Assembly (NCBI GenBank): GCA_945907225.1
Contig: CAMDSN010000078.1
Coordinates: 1-7,548, forward strand
DNA length: 7,548 bases
Direction: 5' to 3'
Source of the DNA: Flavobacterium psychrophilum
GTDB lineage: Bacteria; Bacteroidota; Bacteroidia; Flavobacteriales; Flavobacteriaceae
Shown here piece after piece: positions 1-5,178 of this stretch (position 1 is its first letter; each line of letters starts with the position of its first letter). A program made the translations under genes and the position numbers. Below the pieces are notes generated by a model, which ran no database searches, was not told the DNA's origin, and was given only the letters and a program-made list of their open reading frames with translations.

Positions 1-97
1 TACAGCAGTTTGAGAAACTACTGAAATAATACTACATCAACAAATAGCAGGTATAACCAATCCATTTTATCAATCATTAATTAAAAAACGAATTATT
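1..97 (+). pseudogene. Upstream M56/BlaR1-like coding remnant, out of frame with the gene at 98
   Basis: Before the ATG at 98 the same frame stays open back to base 14 and reads ILHQQIAGITN, then NPFYQSLIKKRII, directly into MLHKNQS. This matches the stretch that, in Flavobacterium M56/BlaR1-type proteins, links the peptidase part to the last membrane helix, so the ATG at 98 is probably an internal Met. The frame is closed by TGA at 11-13. Bases 3-26 in the next frame read QQFEKLLK, which is what the family has just before this segment, and then meet TAA at 27-29. A one-base indel around 24-28 would join the two. The peptidase domain would lie left of the window and cannot be checked here. 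Confidence 0.5.
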
Positions 98-1204
98 ATG
101 TTACACAAAAATCAATCAGACAGAAGAAACGCTTGGAAGTATTCATTGGTGCTTCCACTATTGGGAGTATTTGTATTTTTCTTTCAAGTAAAAGTAGTCG
201 CACAAGAAAAGCAATCTACAACAAAAGAAATTGCAGATAAAGAAATACCCTTTTTTATTGTAATTGATAAAAATAATACTGAAAAACAAATCAAAGAATC
301 TTCATTTGCTGCAAAAGAAAATTATGATGTGGATTTAAAATTTTCAAAAATTAAAAGAAATTCAAAAGGAGAAATTATATCCATTAAAGTTGCATTTACA
401 AATAAAGGTGGAAGTTCTGGAGCTACTGAAATTAGTGGTTCAAAACCAATTCAATCTTTTTGTTTTTTTATAAATGGTGATGAGATGGGATTTAAAGAAT
501 TGAAAAAATCTAAAAACAATGAGAATGTCATAGTTTCAAAATACCCTATAACTGATTTAACTGTTAAAACTTCAAATGCATTAAAATCACTTAAAATTAC
601 TGACAAAGACATTTATATTGATGGTGTAAAAACTACTAGTAATGAAATTTCGGAATTAGACCCAAATGCTATAGAAAAAGTAGAAGTGAATAACTTTGAA
701 AATAATGTTAAAATTACCACGAAAACAATTAATATATCAACGTCTAAAATTAATCCTGACCCAATAATTTACCTTAATGATAAAGAGATTTCTAAAGACG
801 AAATGGATAAAATTGATGTGAAAACTATTAAATCAGTTGATGTAAAAAAAGGAAAATCAAATGGAGAAATTAGAATTGTATCAAAGAAAAATAATTCAAT
901 TGAAGATGCTGAAATTGTTCTCGATAACAAAGTGATTTCTAAAGAAGATTTAAACAAATTAGATAAAAATGAAATCGAATCCGTTAATATTAAAAATAAT
1001 AATGGTAAAAGGTCCATTGAAATACAGAAGAAAAGTGCTAAAACTATTGGTGATAATTCCTTGAAAGAAGTAAGATATGTTGAAAGAACCGATGAAGTAA
1101 AAGAAGAATTAACCAAAGCAAAAATGGAATTAGAAAAAGCAAAAGCTGAAATTGAAAAGGCAAAAGCTGAAATTGAAAAACTAAAATCAAACAACAAAAA
1201 GTAA
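98..1204 (+). CDS. C-terminal half of an M56/BlaR1-like protein: membrane anchor, plug-like repeats, coiled coil
   Basis: The 368-residue reading frame has one membrane helix near residues 15-35 (KYSLVLPLLGVFVFFFQ), followed by VAQEK, the usual last helix of Flavobacterium M56/BlaR1 proteins. The rest should be periplasmic. Residues 50-125 match the region that follows in these proteins (FFIVIDKNNTEKQIKE, then LKFSKIKRNSKGEI, then KPIQSF). Three diverged repeats of about 40 residues follow at 171-211, 222-263 and 272-312. Each has a Y/V-x-D/N start, a K-[ED]-[DE]-[ML] turn and an I-[EK]-[KS]-V-[ED]-V strand, like the TonB-receptor plug. Residues 331-365 are a Lys/Glu/Ala coiled coil. There is no zinc-binding HEXXH, so it is not a peptidase alone. 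BlaR1 relatives are signal-transducing membrane proteases, often beside a BlaI-type repressor; none is visible. Start 98 is only the first Met after the suspected frameshift, so the gene may be the tail of a broken one. Confidence 0.7.
   Translation: MLHKNQSDRRNAWKYSLVLPLLGVFVFFFQVKVVAQEKQSTTKEIADKEIPFFIVIDKNNTEKQIKESSFAAKENYDVDLKFSKIKRNSKGEIISIKVAFTNKGGSSGATEISGSKPIQSFCFFINGDEMGFKELKKSKNNENVIVSKYPITDLTVKTSNALKSLKITDKDIYIDGVKTTSNEISELDPNAIEKVEVNNFENNVKITTKTINISTSKINPDPIIYLNDKEISKDEMDKIDVKTIKSVDVKKGKSNGEIRIVSKKNNSIEDAEIVLDNKVISKEDLNKLDKNEIESVNIKNNNGKRSIEIQKKSAKTIGDNSLKEVRYVERTDEVKEELTKAKMELEKAKAEIEKAKAEIEKLKSNNKK
1118..1180 (+). repeat. Three tandem 21-bp units encoding a heptad coiled coil
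   Basis: Units at 1139-1159 and 1160-1180 are identical except for the last base (gcaaaagctgaaattgaaaa plus g or a). The unit at 1118-1138 is a diverged copy. Each codes for seven residues of the pattern AKAEIEK, one heptad, so the repeat lengthens the coiled coil at the end of the M56-like protein in steps of one heptad. Confidence 0.8.
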
Positions 1205-1211
1205 TAACTCA

Positions 1212-1242
1212 AATAAAATCCCGATACTATCGGGATTTTATT
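1212..1242. terminator. Bidirectional intrinsic terminator between convergent genes
   Basis: Bases 1212-1225 and 1229-1242 form a perfect 14-bp stem with the core ATCCCGAT/ATCGGGAT and a 3-base loop. A-rich and T-rich arms flank the core, so it can end transcription from both directions. It lies 8 bp after the stop of the plus-strand M56-like gene and 140 bp beyond the stop of the minus-strand fic gene, the only terminator-like hairpin between them. Bases 1243-1381 show nothing else convincing. Confidence 0.85.
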
Positions 1243-1381
1243 GTTATAAATATAATGCTCTACTTTTAAAATGGTTTTTAATTTCTACTCTTTAGTGTTT
1301 TAAAAAAATTCCACTTTTAAATATGGGTTTGCTGCAGTAGTTTTTTGTCTTGTATTGGTAAGACTAGTTATTATCACATTC

Positions 1382-2863
1382 TTATTGTACTATTATTTTT
1401 AATTTAGCTTCATCGTGCTCTTTGAAAGCATTAGATGATTCTAATAACAGTTCTAATTCTTCCAACGTACCTGCATTTAAGGTTGCACTAAATTCTTGTG
1501 CACGCTGTAACATTTTTATATAAGCCAAGGGGTCTTGTTGCCTTGTTAATCTTCTTAATGCACCTAAATAATCGTCTCGATATACTGTAGGAATTATGAT
1601 TCTAGTTTGTTCTGCTTTTACTAATTCAGCGTTCATCATTACTCTGGCAATTCTTCCATTACCATCTAAAAATGGGTGAATTTCACTAACCATAAACATA
1701 ATATAAGCTGCTTTTGCAAATGGGTCTGTAAGTGCTTTGTAATAATCAAAACCTTTTATTAAAGTTCCTTTTACTAATTCAAAATCCACAAAAAACGTTT
1801 CACCCGCACGGTTGTTTTTATCTTTAAATACACCCGGCATTTTTGATGTTCTAGCCTCCAATAGCAATCGGTGTCTGTATTGAAGAATATCTACGAACTC
1901 CTCAGGTTTAGATGGCGTAATATTCATTTCAACTTTACTACTGACCAATTTATACGTTCCCAATATGTCGTGAGAATCTTCATCTCGATTGAACATTGGT
2001 GTATCGGTTTCGATGATGTTTTTGGCCTCCTCTACTTCAAATCGGGTTCCTTCTATATAATTTGAAAAATAGGATTCAAAAAAAGCAAAATTTTTGAAAG
2101 CAGTGTTGGAAGTGTTTTTATCAATTACGTTTTTAAATTCTCTTTGTTTTAATTCTAAAAATAGTATTTCAAACAAATCTATTCTGGATTGGTCATATGG
2201 ATTTCCAAATGCTCGAGCAATTGCCCGTGGCGATGATAATATTTTGGAAGGCTGAGTGGATAATAACGCACTGATAAGTTTGTTTAATTTTTCAAACTCT
2301 TTTTGCATACCCAATTTCTCGGCGATTGCTTTTGCATTATCTCTAATCTGATTTAGTCCCTCTTCCCCTTTTACTTGTGCGATTTTTTCTAGTTTATTTT
2401 CTAATTCAGAAATTGATATCGTTTTAGATTCTGGACCTGTTTTTCTTGATGATTGAAGATTTTCTAAAAAAGCTCTTTCTTGCTGCGAAACAAATAGTTC
2501 TCCTGAGAATGAATTATCGCCTTCAATTGCTCCAATACCTTCCATAAAACGAATTGTTATTCCAGGTAATTCAATTTTTTTGGTATAGGTATAGGTAACA
2601 AATATTTGACCTGTGGTGGTAGGTTTAAATTCAATTGCAGAACGATGACTTAATAGTGAGCCAGGATATAAATTACCAAGAATAGAAAAAATATTCCTTT
2701 TGATAATAACCTCATCGGTATCAACAAAATTAGAAGTGAAAATACGAGGAGCAATTTTTTTAATTTTACCGGTGTTTTCAAGCAAAGCAATTTGCTTTCT
2801 TACTTTTTTATCACTCGAAGAATAAATAATTTCTTGTAGGTGCGTTGGGATATAATTTTCCAT
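1382..2863 (-). CDS. Fic-domain protein adenylyltransferase with AbiEi-like N-terminal region
   Basis: This 493-residue protein has a complete Fic core, HPFLDGNGRIAR at 396-407. In the family, the His activates the target hydroxyl, the acidic residue binds magnesium, and GNGR holds the ATP phosphates. A flap-like stretch with PGVFKDK is at 343-349. Residues 267-272 (SNYIEG) fit the inhibitory-helix motif [S/T]xxxE[G/N]; it precedes the Fic core, so this is a class II, self-inhibited enzyme in which Glu271 would contact the Arg of GNGR. Residues 1-138 look like an AbiEi-type antitoxin region: a winged-helix start (VRKQIALLENTGKIKKIAPRIF), then LLSHRSAIEF, then SQQERAFLENL. Residues 150-200 are helical. 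The predicted activity is transfer of AMP from ATP to a hydroxyl on a protein target, which cannot be named. It has no signal peptide and should be cytoplasmic. The start at 2863 follows a promoter-like box closely. The gene stands alone, probably as cargo of a tRNA-integrated element. Confidence 0.93.
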   Translation of the reverse strand: MENYIPTHLQEIIYSSSDKKVRKQIALLENTGKIKKIAPRIFTSNFVDTDEVIIKRNIFSILGNLYPGSLLSHRSAIEFKPTTTGQIFVTYTYTKKIELPGITIRFMEGIGAIEGDNSFSGELFVSQQERAFLENLQSSRKTGPESKTISISELENKLEKIAQVKGEEGLNQIRDNAKAIAEKLGMQKEFEKLNKLISALLSTQPSKILSSPRAIARAFGNPYDQSRIDLFEILFLELKQREFKNVIDKNTSNTAFKNFAFFESYFSNYIEGTRFEVEEAKNIIETDTPMFNRDEDSHDILGTYKLVSSKVEMNITPSKPEEFVDILQYRHRLLLEARTSKMPGVFKDKNNRAGETFFVDFELVKGTLIKGFDYYKALTDPFAKAAYIMFMVSEIHPFLDGNGRIARVMMNAELVKAEQTRIIIPTVYRDDYLGALRRLTRQQDPLAYIKMLQRAQEFSATLNAGTLEELELLLESSNAFKEHDEAKLKIIVQ

Positions 2864-2882
2864 TAGTTCTACTTTATGTAAG

Positions 2883-2890
2883 CAAAACTA
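2883..2890 (-). promoter_or_regulatory. Probable -7 box for the fic gene
   Basis: On the minus strand these bases read TAGTTTTG, an exact match to the Bacteroidota -7 consensus TAnnTTTG. A start site about 7 bases downstream would leave a leader of roughly a dozen bases before the ATG at 2863, supporting that start. No good -33 TTTG is found at the usual distance, only T-rich sequence. Confidence 0.45.
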
Positions 2891-3071
2891 TACTTTATTT
2901 TCCACTAAAATGTTATTTTTGGGCTTTTTTTTCCATTATAAACGAAATAAGTTTTAAAAAGTAGGGTGTAATGTACATAAACACATCAATATAATCAAAA
3001 TTGATTTTTTAAGAAAAAACAATAATTTAAATAAAAAAAAGTTTAAATTGCACTCGAAATTTAATTCAAAA

Positions 3072-3107
3072 ACAGTACACAAAACAGTACACCAAACCGA
3101 ACACCAT
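3072..3107 (+). repeat. Three tandem 12-bp repeats, possible integrase arm-binding sites
   Basis: The units are acagtacacaaa (3072-3083), acagtacaccaa (3084-3095) and accgaacaccat (3096-3107). The first two differ at one position and the third is more diverged. A near match in the opposite orientation (gtgtaatgt, 8 of 9 bases) is at 2966-2974. Short direct repeats beside a tRNA-derived attachment site are typical of the arm sites bound by the N-terminal domain of tyrosine recombinases. The repeats are seen; the function is inferred. Confidence 0.6.
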
Positions 3108-3167
3108 TTTTATAGAAATCATCTTTTTTGGCATATAAAAGGGGTCAAAAATCGAGTAAAAACTCAA

Positions 3168-3209
3168 TTCATAACCCTGAGGTCGGGAGTTCAAATCTCC
3201 CTCTCGCTA
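3168..3209 (+). pseudogene. Displaced 3' half of a CAT-anticodon tRNA (tRNA-Met or tRNA-Ile2), probable att site
   Basis: All parts of a tRNA from the anticodon loop onward are present: loop ttCATaa (3168-3174), 3' anticodon-stem strand ccctg, variable region aggtc, T-stem gggag/ctccc around the loop ttcaaat (3185-3201), acceptor strand tctcgct and discriminator a (3209). The 5' half is missing. The bases before the loop (ctcaa) cannot pair with ccctg, and no strand complementary to tctcgct or D-arm lies upstream. The break exactly at the anticodon loop is the usual edge of a tyrosine-recombinase attachment block. CCA is not encoded. Since the fragment reads on the plus strand, an intact tRNA re-made by the element's own copy would lie to the left, with the element in between. 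Confidence 0.85.
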
Positions 3210-3253
3210 CAACAAAAAGTCCAGTTTTATGACTGGGCTTTTTTATTTAAATT
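3206..3253 (+). repeat. tRNA tail plus terminator, left copy of a 48/47-bp direct repeat
   Basis: The sequence starts with the last bases of the tRNA remnant (gctac), continues through the terminator and ends in atttaaatt. The right copy at 4155-4201 has the same start and end, with one missing base and about four substitutions. Together the copies bracket the lipoprotein gene. Confidence 0.8.
3214..3243 (+). terminator. Intrinsic terminator originally belonging to the tRNA gene
   Basis: The stem is 3214-3225/3232-3243 (core AGTCCAGT/ACTGGGCT with one T-G pair), the loop is 6 bases, and a T-run forms the 3' side. It begins 5 bases after the tRNA discriminator, the normal place for a tRNA terminator, which supports the idea that the tRNA remnant still sits beside its ancestral downstream sequence. 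Confidence 0.8.
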
Positions 3254-3306
3254 TTATTATCTCAATTATAGTTTATATTACTATTTTTACTAAAAAAATA
3301 AAAACT

Positions 3307-4125
3307 ATGAAAAAAATTTTTACTCTAACCATTGCATTGTCACTATTTCTTATCTCATGTACAAGTAATGAAAGTGAAGTATCGTCAGAAGTAGGATTGC
3401 TTTGTGTTCAAAAAGTTCAGAAAAATTCAAGTGGTACTACTATTAGAGAGACGAATTTTAATTACAATGGAAACAAAATTGTGAATGCAATAACAAATTT
3501 TAATAATTCTATCATTGAAAACAAGTATTATTATACAGAAGATTTAATTACAAAAATTGATTCCTATGAAAACAATATTTTACTAATAACTCATAACTTT
3601 ACTTATAATTCTCAACAAAATCTAATCCAACATGTTTTAATTGACCACCTTAATAATGAAGGATCAAAATTTGTTTATAATTACATTAACGACATGTCGA
3701 TTACCGAATATATATATGAAGGAGATTTATTAAATCAAAATCAATTAACTCAAACAGCAAGCATATTGCTTACAAAAACTAACGGTGAAATAACAACGTT
3801 TAGACATCAAGTAAATGGTTCATCATACTCTAGTGTAAGTAATTTTTTTTATGATTCTAAAAATAATTACATGAAGAATGTATTGGGTTATGGAAAATTA
3901 ACTTTGCTTGCTGGAACAAATTATTCATGGGAAACTTATAAACATGATAGTAATTATTGTTCTCAAAATGTAACTCAATTACAAAGTAGTACTATTAGTG
4001 GTAATCAAAGGAATATTAATTCACTTTATACCTATAATTCAAATAATTACCCAATCTCAGAAACTGAAACACATACCCTAGGGGCTACAAGTTATACAAA
4101 TAACTATTGGTATTATTATAATTAA
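3307..4125 (+). CDS. Putative lipoprotein with YD-repeat-like strands, function unknown
   Basis: I do not recognise a named family. The start at 3307 is chosen because it gives a clean lipoprotein signal: MKK, a hydrophobic run, then the lipobox LISC with the lipidated Cys at residue 18. The open frame continues upstream to 3229, but that extension only translates the terminator and leader. The mature part (about 255 residues) is rich in Asn, Ser, Thr and Tyr and contains repeated short strands such as FNYNGNKI (51-58), YYTEDLITKI, FTYNSQQNLI (98-107), FYDSKNNYM (181-189) and YTYNSNNYPI (241-250). These resemble the Y-x-Y-[DN]-x2-[GN]-[NR]-[LI] strands of YD/RHS-like lipoproteins common in Flavobacteria. 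Acidic residues at +4 and +6 after the Cys might help surface export, but this is weak. It stands alone between two copies of a tRNA-tail terminator and by eye is more A+T-rich than the operon to its right. Confidence 0.8.
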   Translation: MKKIFTLTIALSLFLISCTSNESEVSSEVGLLCVQKVQKNSSGTTIRETNFNYNGNKIVNAITNFNNSIIENKYYYTEDLITKIDSYENNILLITHNFTYNSQQNLIQHVLIDHLNNEGSKFVYNYINDMSITEYIYEGDLLNQNQLTQTASILLTKTNGEITTFRHQVNGSSYSSVSNFFYDSKNNYMKNVLGYGKLTLLAGTNYSWETYKHDSNYCSQNVTQLQSSTISGNQRNINSLYTYNSNNYPISETETHTLGATSYTNNYWYYYN

Positions 4126-4154
4126 ATATCAATTGTGTATAAATTAATTATAAA

Positions 4155-4201
4155 GCTACAAAAAAAGTCCAGTTTCACAACTGGGCTTTTTTATTTAAAT
4201 T
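4155..4201 (+). repeat. tRNA tail plus terminator, right copy of a 48/47-bp direct repeat
   Basis: This copy begins with gctac, the end of the tRNA acceptor strand, but has no tRNA sequence before it; the upstream bases are the A+T-rich tail of the lipoprotein transcript. It ends inside the last codons of the minus-strand araC-family gene, whose stop codon is at 4195-4197. That gene must therefore have been next to this copy before any insertion, so this may be the older copy. Confidence 0.8.
4161..4192. terminator. Bidirectional terminator between the lipoprotein and araC-family genes
   Basis: The stem is 4161-4173/4180-4192 (core AGTCCAGT/ACTGGGCT), the loop is ttcaca, and A- and T-runs on the two sides give a U-tract in either direction. 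It serves the convergent lipoprotein gene, which ends 35 bp before it, and the AraC-type regulator, which ends 2 bp beyond it. Confidence 0.85.
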
Positions 4202-5037
4202 GATTTTTCATTTCTAAATACGGATGGAGTCCTGTTATTCTTTTTTAAAAATACTCTATTAAAATAACTCAGCGTTTCAAATCCGCATTCAAAAGAAATT
4301 TGGCTGATTGTTTTATCCGTTTGCAACAACAATCGAGCCGCTTCATTAATTCTGATTTCATTCAGATAATCGGAATAGGTTTTTCCAGTTGCTTTTTTGA
4401 AAAACTTACAAAAATTACTTTCGGTCAAATAGATTTGGTTGGCCACTTGCTTCAAACTTATTGCAGTATTGAAATTCTTTTGAATAAACAAACAAACTTC
4501 ATTGATGCGCATTTCGCTTTTCTTTGATACAATCGTGTGAAAAGTATTTGGAGCAATTAACTTGTATTTGGTTTGAGACAACGCATGCAACACCGAAATT
4601 AATTTTAGGATTTTATCCATTCCGTCTAATTCAGTCAGTGTCTTAATTGAATCAACCAATTTTGAATTGGCATCAAATGATATTCCTCTAATCGAATTAT
4701 CAAACAGTGTTTTAATTTGCTCTGCTTCATCAAATCCTAAAAAAGCAACAATAAATTCTTTTGAAAACTGAATGACTATCGCTTCAAATGGTTCGTTATC
4801 GATGGCTTTTCCTGTCCAGGTATGTGGCAAATTAGGGCCCAACAAAACCAAATCGCCGTCTTTATAATTTTCATAGGTATTGCCAACAATTCGATAGCCA
4901 TTTCCTTTTACAATGTAAGTCAATTCATATTCGGGATGGTAATGCCATTTGAATTCAAAAAAAGGAACTTGAAAACGGTACGCATAAAAACTCGATGTCC
5001 CTTTTTGTGATTTAATATCTTCAAATACAGCTTTCAT
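4195..5037 (-). CDS. AraC-family transcriptional regulator with cupin sensor domain
   Basis: The 280-residue length is normal for a one-component AraC regulator. Residues 20-100 form a cupin: WHYHPEYEL at 31-39 with His32, His34 and Glu38, then YKDGDLVLLGP and LPHTW (His72). This is the arrangement of sugar-responsive members of the family. The C-terminal 100 residues carry two helix-turn-helix units: ISLKQVANQIYLTESNFCKFFKK (about 193-215) and the second recognition region with ISQISFECGF (244-253) and SYFNRVFLKKNNRTPSVFR (257-275). It should bind DNA in the cytoplasm and switch with a small ligand, probably a sugar released by the neighbouring GH92 enzyme. It is divergent from the dioxygenase operon, the usual position for its controller. 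A palindrome over its own promoter hints at autoregulation. Confidence 0.93.
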   Translation of the reverse strand: MKAVFEDIKSQKGTSSFYAYRFQVPFFEFKWHYHPEYELTYIVKGNGYRIVGNTYENYKDGDLVLLGPNLPHTWTGKAIDNEPFEAIVIQFSKEFIVAFLGFDEAEQIKTLFDNSIRGISFDANSKLVDSIKTLTELDGMDKILKLISVLHALSQTKYKLIAPNTFHTIVSKKSEMRINEVCLFIQKNFNTAISLKQVANQIYLTESNFCKFFKKATGKTYSDYLNEIRINEAARLLLQTDKTISQISFECGFETLSYFNRVFLKKNNRTPSVFRNEKSI

Positions 5038-5054
5038 GGTTTATTATTAACTTA

Positions 5055-5075
5055 ATTTGTAAAATTATTACAAAT
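5055..5075. promoter_or_regulatory. Perfect 8-5-8 palindrome, candidate operator
   Basis: The arms ATTTGTAA and TTACAAAT are exact inverted repeats around a 5-base spacer (aatta). The site lies 18 bp before the araC-family start codon and overlaps its likely -7 box, so a protein bound here would affect that promoter. A dimeric binding site is the natural reading; AraC proteins more often use direct repeats, so the binder could be another regulator. Confidence 0.5.
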
Positions 5076-5078
5076 ATA
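5071..5078 (-). promoter_or_regulatory. Probable -7 box for the araC-family gene
   Basis: On the minus strand the bases read TATATTTG, an exact TAnnTTTG match. Transcription would start near 5064, giving a leader of about 27 bases before the ATG at 5037. A TTG lies further upstream (5103-5105) but about 24 bases away, a little more than the usual 19-21. Confidence 0.5.
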
Positions 5079-5136
5079 ATTCAATATAGTATCATAAATT
5101 GACAATTAAATGTTAAATGAACGAATAACTAATTAC

Positions 5137-5144
5137 TAGTTTTG
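5137..5144 (+). promoter_or_regulatory. Probable -7 box for the dioxygenase-isomerase-GH92 operon
   Basis: The bases read TAGTTTTG, an exact TAnnTTTG match. Transcription would start near 5151, leaving a leader of about 28 bases before the ATG at 5179. No clear -33 TTTG stands 19-21 bases upstream (only tgtt near 5111), which would suit a promoter that needs an activator such as the divergent AraC protein. Confidence 0.5.
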
Positions 5145-5178
5145 GATAAATTAATTAACTGAATAAAAGCTTGATACG

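Larger units (their letters stand above)
2864..3306. other. Gene-free att region with tRNA remnant, tandem repeats and terminator
   Basis: This 443-bp stretch contains no credible gene. From left to right it holds the fic promoter, an imperfect dyad at 2966-2984 (gtgt-aatgtacataa-acac), a very A-rich block at about 3010-3045, three 12-bp direct repeats at 3072-3107, a small hairpin with stem GAGT/ACTC just before the tRNA sequence, the 3' half of a tRNA at 3168-3209, an intrinsic terminator at 3214-3243, and the leader of the lipoprotein gene. An open frame across 3048-3293 exists only because it runs through the tRNA remnant and terminator. Confidence 0.7.

Noticed and set aside
769..1212. 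Minus-strand 147-codon open frame opposite the M56-like gene
   Set aside because: It is the mirror of Lys/Glu-rich coding sequence, giving a meaningless Ser/Phe/Leu-rich protein, and it overlaps the terminator hairpin.
1261..1332. Two similar stretches, acttttaaaatggttttt and acttttaaatatgggttt, about 51 bp apart
   Set aside because: Short, A+T-rich and imperfect; in DNA of this composition such matches arise by chance, and nothing nearby gives them a role.
1347..1364. Hairpin gtctt/aagac after the fic stop as its terminator
   Set aside because: Only a 5-bp stem, and on the minus strand it is followed by A residues rather than a T-run; the hairpin at 1212-1242 is a better terminator.
3120..3209. 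A complete tRNA gene ending at 3209
   Set aside because: No acceptor strand complementary to tctcgct, no D-arm and no anticodon-stem 5' strand pairing with ccctg exist upstream; only the 3' half is present.
3048..3293. An 81-codon plus-strand open frame across the tRNA remnant
   Set aside because: Its sequence is a translation of the 12-bp repeats, the tRNA 3' half (giving TLRSGVQISLSL) and the terminator; it has no promoter box or protein family features.
3229..3306. Upstream start for the lipoprotein gene
   Set aside because: The extra 26 codons translate half of a terminator and the leader, and would hide the clear MKK...LISC lipoprotein signal that begins at 3307.
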